A DNA stretch of 64,000 bases from Actinoplanes sp. L3-i22 (GTDB lineage: Bacteria > Actinomycetota > Actinomycetes > Mycobacteriales > Micromonosporaceae). Shown here piece by piece: positions 57,801-64,000 of the stretch (its first letter is position 1; the number at the start of each line of letters is the position of its first letter). The notes beneath the pieces are model-generated. The model saw only the letters and a list, made by a program, of their open reading frames with translations. It made no database searches and was not told the DNA's origin. The stretch spans positions 8,068,501-8,132,500 of the forward strand of contig NZ_AP024745.1 in assembly GCF_019704555.1 (NCBI RefSeq). Direction: 5' to 3'. The position numbers and the translations under genes were made by a program.

Positions 57801-60670
57801 CCGCGCCCCAGGGCCAGCCGGTCGGCACGGGCTCGCAGCCCGGCCGGCCGGAGCAGGCACCGCCTCCGGCTGCCGCACGCTGGGCGCCGGGTCAGCCGAT
57901 CGCCCCCGCACCGGCCGCCGGCGAAGTCCATGGCCCGCGACAGGTCTCCCCCGCGGCTCAGTGGGCACCCGTCCAGCCCGGAGCCGGCGTTCCCGCTGGT
58001 CAGTGGGATCCGCGCCAGACGCCAGAGGCTGCCCGGCAGTGGGAGTCCGCGCAGCCGGTATCCGGCCAGCCGCCACACCCGCAGCCCGACACCATGCAAC
58101 CGGCCGCACCGTGGGGATCCGGCCGCCCGCCGGCCGCAGACCCGGCCCGCCCGGTCTCGGCACCCGCGAACCCGTGGGGACCCGGCCAGCCGCAGGCAGC
58201 CGACCCCGCACGCCCCGTCTCCGCACCCGCAAACCCGTGGGGACCCGGCCAGCCGCAGGCAGCCGACCCCGCACGCCCCGTCTCCGCACCCGCAAACCCG
58301 TGGGGACCTGGCCAGCCAAACGCAGCCGACCCCGCACGACCCGTCTCCGCACCCGCGAACCCGTGGGCACCCGGACAACCGCAGGCACCCGATGCCTCGC
58401 GGCCGGTTTCCGCGCCTGCGGCTCAGTGGGCTCCGGGCCAGCCCGGCAACGGCCCGGTGGCGCCTGTCTCCGTGCACCCGTCGTCGCCGCCCGCCCCGTG
58501 GGGACCGGCGGCACCGGCCGCCCCAGCGGCGGCGAACGGCCCGTGGGCGTCTCCTGCCGGGCAGCCCCCCGCCGCTACACAAGCTGGAGCGCTGCCGCTC
58601 AGCGAGCAGCCGACCCAGCCGATGCAGTCCCCCGGCAGGCAGCCCCAGTCCGGCCCCACCCACGCGGGACAACCCCAACCCGGACCCACACAGGCAGCGC
58701 CGACGCACCCTGGACCGGCGCAGGCCGGGCCCACGCACGCGGCACCGACGCACCCCGGACAAGCTCACGCGGCACCGGCACAACCCGGACCGGCGCACGC
58801 GGCACCGATGCAACCCGGACCGGCTCAGGGTGGGCTCGCCTACGCTGCGCAGATGCCGGGCGAGCGGCCGACGGACCAGGAACCCTGGGGTCCCCGAGCC
58901 GGGCACCGCGCCGCCGAAGGCCCGGGCCACTCGGCGGAAGGCATGGCCGGGCAACCGGCAGCCGCCGCGGGCGGGTTCCCGGGCAACGACGGACCTACCG
59001 GCGAACTGCCGCAGCTCGCGAGGCCGGAGGACGACAGCTGGGGTCCCCGCGCCGGGCATCGACCGGTCTCCCCCGCGCCGGGCCAGACCTCGCCAGGCCA
59101 GACCTCGCCAGGCCACACCTCGCCAGGTCAGCCCTCGGCCGGCCAGACCTCACCGGGCCAGCCCACCGCGGGACAGCCCGTGTCGGGACAACCTGCGCCG
59201 GGACAGCCGGTGTCGGGGAAGGCTTGGCTGCCGGCTCCGCGCCCGGGTACCGAACCGAGTGCTCCTGCGACCGGTGGCGGCCGGTCGCAGGACGGCCTCC
59301 CGGCGCCCGCTCAGGGCCCTGCGGCCGGCCAGAACCGCGTCCCGATCGGCCCGGGCAACCCGCCTGCCGCCCAGCACAGCGTGCCCGCCGGCCAGCACGG
59401 CACGGTGGATGCCGGCCAGCACGGCATGGTGGAAGCCGGCACGCCGAGGCCCGGCACACTGCCGGTCAGCGCTGTACCCGCCGCCGGCACGACTGTGCCC
59501 GGCAACAACCCGCCCGGTCAGGCCGGCAACGCGGCCGGGCAGGGCGGCAACGCGGCCGGGCAGGGCGGCGGCGGGGCCGGGAACGTGCCGCTGCAGCGGC
59601 TCTCCGTGGAGGACCTGGCGCAGGGGCTGGACGACGACGACCCGGCACCGTACATGGATCCGGACGGAACCCTGCACAACCTGAAGCCGATCGCCCGCCT
59701 GGCCGTCTCCGGCCCCGATCAGGAACCGCGCCGGTTCTCGGACCCGGCCTTCGGCAGCGGCTGGTTCGTCGCCAAGACCACGGACGACGAGCCCGACAAA
59801 ACGCCCGCAAAAGACGAAACATCAGCGGCAAACCAGGATGATCCGGCTGCAACCACGAGCAAGCAGGACAACGAGCCCGAAACTGCAGCCGGGACGACCA
59901 ACGCGGACGGAACGGAGGACGTCCGTACCGGGAAGGAATTCACCGATCTCGGCAAGCACCTCCCCCTCTCCGCGGCCGAACTGGACGCCATCCGCTGGCG
60001 CCTGGACGGCGGCACCCTCCGCGAGGTCGTCGACGACCGCGACGCCCTCCGCAACCTGGGCGAACGCCTGGACGGACCGCTCGCCGACGAGGCCGACAAC
60101 GTCGTCAAGGCCGGCCTGCTGAGCGTCCGCGCCGAGGTCTACCGCCTCCTCGGCGAGTTGGGCATGGCCGCCGCCGCGAGCCGGCTGGCGCTGGCGCACG
60201 CCGAGTCCGCGCAGGACGAGCAGTCGATGGTGATCGCCCAGGCCGAGCTCGCGCACGTGCTGCGCCTGCGCGGCGACTGGATGGAGGCGGACCGGCTCTT
60301 CCAGCGGGCGGTCGACTCCGAGGTCTCCGCGGCGGTGCGCAGCGTGGTGCACGAGAACGCCGGCCGCAGCGCCTACGACCAGGGCCGGCACATGGAGGCG
60401 CTGGATCACTTCGCGCGGGCGATCCGGCTGGGAGCGTCCGACGACTCGGATCTCGTGGAGCGGGTCGGGGTGTGCCTCGAGGCGGTCTACATCCACGTTC
60501 TGCGGGACGGCTGGGGTCCGTACCCTCGTCGTCCTGAGGAAATCCTCGCGCCGCTCAGTGGCCGCAACGCGGAAGAGCCGGCGGAGAAGCCGGCGAAGCC
60601 GGATCCGAAGGAGCCGGACGCCTTCGACGAAGCAACCGCCGAACAACCGACAATCAAAAAACGGAACTGA
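54893..60670 (+). CDS. Giant low-complexity Pro-rich protein with C-terminal TPR-like domain
   Basis: The 1,925-residue protein has a conserved-looking acidic N-terminus (MSFEDDEYWDEEYNEYSFMP, to about 125), a long charged Arg/Asp/Glu region (about 130-500) and a Pro/Gly/Ala/Gln-rich centre (about 500-1580) made of several tandem repeats. The C-terminus (about 1690-1860) has helical pairs like TPRs (AEVYRLLGELGMAAAASRLA, AELAHVLRLRGDWMEADRLF, GRHMEALDHFARAIRLG). No signal peptide or membrane helix is seen, so it is cytoplasmic and largely disordered. It could be a scaffold. Its stop overlaps the convergent GGDEF gene by 17 bp. Function unknown. Confidence 0.9.
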   Translation: MSFEDDEYWDEEYNEYSFMPKYAVMQERHFEKRDAPDPVIPTRRPTEGDELAARRARRNPDKPATPFDNQRPSWLNDPNFVPIDTSVENLSDGYFDDIDFNRPELGMDFDKPDFPIVDPGMLQNPERQRRRPGDDGGRPARPAERYGPRQTDDFTGDRERGRGRDERRAPDDRRAPDERRIAAERRASDDPRALDGRPLDGRRDDPRALDGHRDDSRGRRPAERWDDDRRGARRADERWDGAEPRRRPAESGPERRRPEDEIGQRRGTGPVERPAARRDPADEQIRPIDRPAARRDPADEQVRPVERPAARREPGDEQGRPAARREPGDEQGRWQEDDFGPIRPPGGRRPRRDEEEPRRGPARRPAASSGRAQIPAAGDERFDGRGRPLDEFDDFGRGRPDQRGREDELVRTGAARDWDDEPVDLQARDWENAVPANADWDGSTVDPDLTAADEGRSARRDERSKARDEGTEPLVLDGEYYETPDETTPPETPGRKPRVLRRADPPAPPKVVSRAAPSAAPRVIKSEPPAAPRVVAAPQPTAPARVIGAGAPQVPAASASPTPSASVPPAASGPQVAGVSPDSGTAKEPPPNASGPSTGTQPTGPATGARQAPGVPGGPGAPGVASRPGGPGVAGGPGVAGRPGVPGGPGAPGGPHTRADSQAPAGPQMPGAPGISQMPGAPQRPVAPAADAGRAGAVSGSDRPGAPMAGEQGMAAQSGDPQQAGNPWPGGQPNVPQQRAGRSPRTAHVFLADGDGPWAIVPDDVPPMPTPTHPSGRPQAPPRGPIPVDARTPMPVDPRGPMPVDARSPMPLDPRGPMPVDARSPMPLDPRGPMPVDARSPMPLDPRGPMPVDARGPMPVDPRGPVPADRPGMSGPGAGQQPIQPTGPTPPKVGQPVMPPPGLVTPQPVTPSSGPVVPKPVQPVMPPPGLVTPQPVMPPPGLVTPQPVMPPPGLVTPQPVMPPPGLVPPAAPQGQPVGTGSQPGRPEQAPPPAAARWAPGQPIAPAPAAGEVHGPRQVSPAAQWAPVQPGAGVPAGQWDPRQTPEAARQWESAQPVSGQPPHPQPDTMQPAAPWGSGRPPAADPARPVSAPANPWGPGQPQAADPARPVSAPANPWGPGQPQAADPARPVSAPANPWGPGQPNAADPARPVSAPANPWAPGQPQAPDASRPVSAPAAQWAPGQPGNGPVAPVSVHPSSPPAPWGPAAPAAPAAANGPWASPAGQPPAATQAGALPLSEQPTQPMQSPGRQPQSGPTHAGQPQPGPTQAAPTHPGPAQAGPTHAAPTHPGQAHAAPAQPGPAHAAPMQPGPAQGGLAYAAQMPGERPTDQEPWGPRAGHRAAEGPGHSAEGMAGQPAAAAGGFPGNDGPTGELPQLARPEDDSWGPRAGHRPVSPAPGQTSPGQTSPGHTSPGQPSAGQTSPGQPTAGQPVSGQPAPGQPVSGKAWLPAPRPGTEPSAPATGGGRSQDGLPAPAQGPAAGQNRVPIGPGNPPAAQHSVPAGQHGTVDAGQHGMVEAGTPRPGTLPVSAVPAAGTTVPGNNPPGQAGNAAGQGGNAAGQGGGGAGNVPLQRLSVEDLAQGLDDDDPAPYMDPDGTLHNLKPIARLAVSGPDQEPRRFSDPAFGSGWFVAKTTDDEPDKTPAKDETSAANQDDPAATTSKQDNEPETAAGTTNADGTEDVRTGKEFTDLGKHLPLSAAELDAIRWRLDGGTLREVVDDRDALRNLGERLDGPLADEADNVVKAGLLSVRAEVYRLLGELGMAAAASRLALAHAESAQDEQSMVIAQAELAHVLRLRGDWMEADRLFQRAVDSEVSAAVRSVVHENAGRSAYDQGRHMEALDHFARAIRLGASDDSDLVERVGVCLEAVYIHVLRDGWGPYPRRPEEILAPLSGRNAEEPAEKPAKPDPKEPDAFDEATAEQPTIKKRN
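55707..55890 (+). repeat. Arg/Asp repeats in the giant protein (RPAARRDPADEQ type)
   Basis: About four copies of a 13-17-residue unit (AARRDPADEQ, then AARREPGDEQ) cover residues about 272-333. They alternate acid and base and resemble a flexible charged linker. Confidence 0.8.
57301..57444 (+). repeat. 48-bp repeat coding MPVDARSPMPLDPRGP
   Basis: Three virtually identical 48-bp units start at 57301, 57349 and 57397 and encode a 16-residue unit; related degenerate units flank them. The near identity at DNA level indicates recent expansion. Confidence 0.9.
57655..57790 (+). repeat. 36-bp repeat coding PVMPPPGLVTPQ
   Basis: Near-identical units start around 57660, 57696 and 57732, with weaker copies on both sides. 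Each encodes 12 residues. Confidence 0.88.
58139..58390 (+). repeat. 63-bp repeat coding DPARPVSAPANPWGPGQPQAA
   Basis: Four units of 63 bp start about 58139, 58202, 58265 and 58328. The two middle ones are almost identical. The 21-residue unit has one Trp, the only aromatic residue of the section. Confidence 0.88.
59086..59175 (+). repeat. 15-bp repeat coding GQTSP
   Basis: Units GQTSP, GQTSP, GHTSP, GQPSA, GQTSP follow one another, then degenerate GQP-type units. Thr and Ser in them are possible phosphorylation sites. Confidence 0.82.
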
Positions 60671-61679
60671 GACGTACGGGCACGCGGGCCACCGAGGTCC
60701 GCCCCCGCCCGCCCGCCTTGGCCTCGTAGAGCGCCGCGTCCGCGACCCGCTGCAACTCCTCCGCGGTGAGCGCGTGGTCCGGCGCGACCGCGATCCCGAT
60801 GCTCAGGTTCGGCGGCCCGCTCGGCAGCCCTTCGACGGCACGCAGGGCGGCCCGCGCCCGTTCCACGTACCGTGCCGGGTCGTCGCGCAGCAGCACCGCG
60901 AACTCGTCGCCGCCGAGCCGGGCCACCAGGTGCTGGGTGCCCTCCGCCGCGGCGCGCAGCGCGTCGGCGACCGCGCGCAGGGCGAGGTCGCCGGCGGCGT
61001 GTCCCCAGGTGTCGTTGATCTGTTTGAAGTGGTCCACGTCGATCAGGACCAGCCCGGCCGGCTCGCCGCTCCGGGTGGCGGCTCCGACGGCCCGGTGCAG
61101 CGCCTCGTCGAAGGCGCGCCGGTTCGCCGCCCCGGTCAGCGCGTCCGAGGTGGCCTGCTTCTGGAGGACCTCGCGGAGCCGGTCGTTGCGGTCGTTCAGG
61201 TTGATCACGACCCAGGCGGTCATGCCCACCGCCACGGTCATCGCGATCCAGTCGTTGAGCGCCTGGCCGGGCGGCGCGAAGCTGAACATCACCGCCGCGT
61301 GCCCGAGCGAGATGGCCGCCGCGGTGAGGTAGGCGCAGCGCCGGCTGAGGAACGTCGCGGCGTAGAGCAGCGGCCACAGGTAGAACAGCTGCGCGGCGGT
61401 GGTGGCGTCCTCGGTGGCGAAGTTCAGGCCGGTCACGACGGCGGTCGCGAGGAACGGCACGACCAGCCAGAACGTGCCGGGCAGCGCCTCCGGGCGGCGC
61501 CAGCAGACGATCCCGACCAGGAACAGCGCGACCGAGGTCACGGCGAGCGCGACCAGTTGCGGGACCGGGCCGCCGAGCTTCATCAGGACGCCGGTGACCA
61601 GGTTGTACGGGGCGCCGGCCAGCATCAGGTAGGCGACGGCACGGGCTGCGCCGCGCTGGTCGCGTAACTGATACGGCAA
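60654..61679 (-). CDS. Membrane diguanylate cyclase (GGDEF)
   Basis: The 341-residue protein has several N-terminal hydrophobic helices (about 12-160), a helical linker and a GGDEF domain (about 170-330) with an intact GGDEF (about 255). No RxxD I-site is present at the usual place (GTQH). It probably makes cyclic di-GMP without product inhibition. Its stop overlaps the giant gene by 17 bp on the opposite strand. ATG start at 61679. Confidence 0.92.
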   Translation of the reverse strand: MPYQLRDQRGAARAVAYLMLAGAPYNLVTGVLMKLGGPVPQLVALAVTSVALFLVGIVCWRRPEALPGTFWLVVPFLATAVVTGLNFATEDATTAAQLFYLWPLLYAATFLSRRCAYLTAAAISLGHAAVMFSFAPPGQALNDWIAMTVAVGMTAWVVINLNDRNDRLREVLQKQATSDALTGAANRRAFDEALHRAVGAATRSGEPAGLVLIDVDHFKQINDTWGHAAGDLALRAVADALRAAAEGTQHLVARLGGDEFAVLLRDDPARYVERARAALRAVEGLPSGPPNLSIGIAVAPDHALTAEELQRVADAALYEAKAGGRGRTSVARVPVRLSSVF

Positions 61680-61734
61680 GTCGCCTCCTCCGGGTCCGTC
61701 TGCATTTCGGCGCGGCCCGGCGAGACCTGAGCGT

Positions 61735-62595
61735 TCAGACCGGTACGGCCTCGGGCGTCACCGGGGCGCGGCGGGCCAGCGTCACGCCCACGCTGGCGAC
61801 CGTGACCAGGGCCAGCGCGACCAGTTCGACCGGGCCGAGCCGCTGGTCGAGCACGAGCAGCCCGGCCAGCGCGGCGGCGGCCGGTTCCAGGCTCATCAGG
61901 ATGCCGAAGACCCGGGTGGGGATGCGGCGCAGGGCGGACAGTTCCAGGCCGTACGAGATGACCGAGGAGAGCAGCGCGACCGCAGCCGCGCCGAGCAGCA
62001 GGTGCGGGTGGCCGAGCACGGCGGACGCCCCGGACAGCCCGAACGGGGCGACCAGGATCGCGCCGATCGCCAGTGACACGGTCAGGCCGCCGGCGCCCGG
62101 GATCAGCGCGCCGACCCGGGCGCTGAACACGATGTACCCGGCCCAGCAGAGCCCGGCGGCCAGGGCCAGGAGCAGTCCGCCGACCGGGGCCGACCCGCCG
62201 GAGTGCAGGCCGAGCAGCAGCACCCCGGCGCCGGCCAGCGCGGCCCAGCACAGGTCGAGCAGGCGGCGGGTCTGCACCAGCGCGAGCAGCAGCGGGCCGA
62301 GGAACTCGACGGTGACCGCGGTGCCCAGCGGGACGGACCGGATCGCCAGGTAGAAGATCAGGTTCATGCTGCCCATGGAGAGGCCGAGCAGTGCCGCGGC
62401 CCGCCAGGCGGCCGGCGACCAGGTCCACACCCGGGGCCGGGTGAGCAGGCCGAGGAGCAGGGCGGCGATGGCCAGCCGCAGGAAGGTGACGCCGGCCGCA
62501 CCGAGGTCGTCGAAGAGGGTACGGGCCACCGCGCTGCCGAACTGGACCGAGGCGATCGCGGCCAGGACGAGGATCGGCGCGGGTACGCGTCTCAT
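61735..62595 (-). CDS. EamA family transporter (RhtA-like)
   Basis: A 286-residue protein with ten hydrophobic helices in two EamA repeats, MNLIFYLAIRSVPLGTAVTV and GILMSLEPAAAALAGLLVLD being characteristic. These drug/metabolite exporters often export amino acids. ATG start at 62595; it begins four bases after the stop of the ABC permease gene, so it may be in that operon. Confidence 0.9.
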   Translation of the reverse strand: MRRVPAPILVLAAIASVQFGSAVARTLFDDLGAAGVTFLRLAIAALLLGLLTRPRVWTWSPAAWRAAALLGLSMGSMNLIFYLAIRSVPLGTAVTVEFLGPLLLALVQTRRLLDLCWAALAGAGVLLLGLHSGGSAPVGGLLLALAAGLCWAGYIVFSARVGALIPGAGGLTVSLAIGAILVAPFGLSGASAVLGHPHLLLGAAAVALLSSVISYGLELSALRRIPTRVFGILMSLEPAAAALAGLLVLDQRLGPVELVALALVTVASVGVTLARRAPVTPEAVPV

Positions 62596-62599
62596 GGGG

Positions 62600-63784
62600 T
62601 TACTCCGTTCGCAGGGCCACCACCGGATCCAGGCGGCCGGCCCGCTGGGCCGGGACGACGCCGAAGATAATGCCGACCGCGGCGGACACCCCGAACGCCA
62701 GGGCCATCGACCACCAGGTGAGCGCGGCCGGCACCGGGCTCAGCCCGTCCACCAGCAGGGCCGCGGTCGCGCCGAGCGCCATGCCGAGCACGCCGCCGGT
62801 GGTGGTCAGCAGCACCGCTTCCAGGAGGAACTGGACACTGATGTCGCGCGGCCGGGCGCCGACCGCCTTGCGCAGGCCGATCTCCTTGGTCCGCTCGCGC
62901 ACCGAGACCAGCATGATGTTGGACACCCCGACCCCGCCGACGAGCAGGCTGATCCCGGCGATCGCGGCGAGCACCCCGGTCAGCACGCCCAGGATGTCGC
63001 CGAGCACGCCGAGGATCTGCTCCTGGGTGACCGCGCTGAAGTCGGTGTCCGGGTGCCGGTCGGTGAGCGTCGCGACCACGTCCTTGCCGAGCTGGTCGAT
63101 GCGGTCCCGGTCGGGCGCCTTGATGGCCAGGCCGTCGATCCGGTCGGTGCCGAGGAGCCGCTGCGCGGCGGTGACCGGTACGTGCACCTCGTTGTCCCGG
63201 TCCACCCCGAGGCTCTGCCCGAGCGGCTCGAACGTGCCGATCACCCGGAACCGCACGCCGCCGATCGTCATCTGCCGCCCGATCGGGTCCCGGTCGCCGA
63301 ACAGCGTCCGGGCCACGCCGGCGCCGAGCACCGCGACCCGCCGGCCGGTGCTGACGTCGGTGCGGGTCAGATAGGCGCCCCGGTCCAGCTTCCGGACGAA
63401 GACCGTCGGCGTGGTCTCCAGGACGCCCTGCATGCTGGCGAACCCGGACCGCGAGCCGGCCCGCACGGTCTCCCCGGACGCGATCGTCACGGCGACCCGG
63501 GACCGGTCGCCGACCACCCGGCTGACCGCGTCGGCGTCGTCGAGGGTCATCGGGGAGCTGGTCGGCGCGGCGCCGGCGGTCAGCTTCCCGGGCACCACGA
63601 TCAGCAGGTTGCTGCCCAGCCCCTCGACCTGCCGTTCGATCTGCTGTTTCGTCCCGGTCCCGATCGCGACCAGGGCGACCACCGCGGCCACCCCGATCAC
63701 CACGCCGAGCATGGTGAGCAGGCTCCGCAGCCGGTTGGCGCGCAGTGCGTCGAGCGCGACCCGCCAGGCCTCGGCGACCCTCAT
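62600..63784 (-). CDS. MacB/FtsX-type ABC transporter permease
   Basis: This 394-residue protein has one N-terminal helix (about 17-42, [20 protein letters not shown]), a large extracytoplasmic domain (about 45-260) and three C-terminal helices with [19 protein letters not shown] coupling segment (about 300). It belongs to MacB-type exporters or mechanotransmission systems. TAA stop at 62600. It starts at the ATPase stop with an ATGA overlap, so both are translated together. Confidence 0.92.
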   Translation of the reverse strand: MRVAEAWRVALDALRANRLRSLLTMLGVVIGVAAVVALVAIGTGTKQQIERQVEGLGSNLLIVVPGKLTAGAAPTSSPMTLDDADAVSRVVGDRSRVAVTIASGETVRAGSRSGFASMQGVLETTPTVFVRKLDRGAYLTRTDVSTGRRVAVLGAGVARTLFGDRDPIGRQMTIGGVRFRVIGTFEPLGQSLGVDRDNEVHVPVTAAQRLLGTDRIDGLAIKAPDRDRIDQLGKDVVATLTDRHPDTDFSAVTQEQILGVLGDILGVLTGVLAAIAGISLLVGGVGVSNIMLVSVRERTKEIGLRKAVGARPRDISVQFLLEAVLLTTTGGVLGMALGATAALLVDGLSPVPAALTWWSMALAFGVSAAVGIIFGVVPAQRAGRLDPVVALRTE

Positions 63785-64000
63785 GCGACGATCAGCCCGT
63801 CCCGCATGACGATCTGCCGGTGGGCGCGCTCGGCCACCTCCCGGTCGTGGGTGACCAGGACGACCGCGACGCCGTCGGCGTTCAGCGACTCCAGCAGCGC
63901 GAGGATCGACTGTCCGGTCGCCGAGTCCAGGTTGCCGGTCGGCTCGTCGGCCAGCAGCAGCGACGGCCCGGTGACCAGGGCGCGGGCGATCGCGACCCGC
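63781..64000 (-). CDS. ABC transporter ATP-binding protein, 5' end outside window
   Basis: Only the C-terminal 72 codons are visible: [20 protein letters not shown], then TGNLDSATG (Walker B and D-loop) and [12 protein letters not shown] (H-loop), ending [10 protein letters not shown]. These match LolD/MacB-type ATPases, the partner of the permease. Walker A and the signature motif are off the window. Confidence 0.9.
   Translation of the reverse strand, partial: RVAIARALVTGPSLLLADEPTGNLDSATGQSILALLESLNADGVAVVLVTHDREVAERAHRQIVMRDGLIVA

Noticed and set aside
54743..59116. A 1,457-codon open frame on the minus strand across the giant gene
   Set aside because: It is antisense to a gene with clear start, conserved ends and in-frame repeats. 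Its peptide is Arg/Gly/Leu-biased and mirrors the repeats, as expected for a shadow in very GC-rich DNA.

Overview
The window is very GC-rich DNA of a filamentous actinobacterium of the Micromonosporaceae, most likely Actinoplanes or a close relative. This rests on codon and GC style, the actinobacterial gcvH-garA-ftsR cluster, two mycobacterial-type mannosyltransferases and a recognisable 6C RNA; the genus is an inference. There is no rRNA, tRNA, CRISPR array, insertion sequence or prophage. About 55 genes are well supported.

Layout. 1-5915 (minus strand): a conserved actinobacterial block, read from high to low coordinates as CDP-alcohol phosphatidyltransferase, DUF881, DUF1290, DUF881, gcvH, garA, ftsR, bifunctional nuclease, merR. 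Most junctions overlap by four bases. 6098-9680: an ECF sigma factor, a repeat-rich 0.9 kb gap, a DinB/maleylpyruvate-isomerase-like protein and an AraC regulator. 9688-13067: a VWA/AAA+ ATPase pair. 13181-17702: PhzF-like protein, a diguanylate cyclase, an ABC-F ATPase and a small protein. 17736-27547: the glycogen region. The glgA/glgM-type synthase is coupled to a family-10-like glycosidase and an unknown gene; glgC lies on the other side, with one GGDEF-EAL gene between synthase and glgC and a second one after glgC. 27655-35262: a second AraC regulator, a DUF4331 cluster, a membrane-anchored lytic polysaccharide monooxygenase, FKBP, a lipoprotein, an S4 protein and a YcnI-like protein. 35263-35908 is repeat-filled non-coding DNA. 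35909-40241: STAS protein, zwf, a DHH phosphoesterase and a ROK kinase. 40399-47256: an L-arabinose-type locus (permease, ATPase, binding protein, araA, LacI-type regulator) with a short relic where araB/araD would be expected. 47399-53990: DUF2252 protein, a flavin/F420-type oxidoreductase, two mannosyltransferases and three small unknown genes. 53991-54892 holds a minus-strand 6C RNA with its terminator. 54893-60670 encodes a 1,925-residue low-complexity protein with a TPR-like C-terminus. 60654-64000: another diguanylate cyclase, an EamA transporter and a MacB-like ABC exporter cut by the window end.

How it fits together. Four separate genes make or degrade cyclic di-GMP, two of them around glgC, so reserve carbohydrate synthesis may be linked to this second messenger. 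The arabinose locus has two matching LacI-type operators and a TTGACA promoter, so its control can be read directly from the sequence. The least expected items are the 6C RNA, the arabinose gene relic, the giant disordered protein, and a 12-bp hairpin that buries the ribosome binding site and start codon of the gene at 32265-32912.
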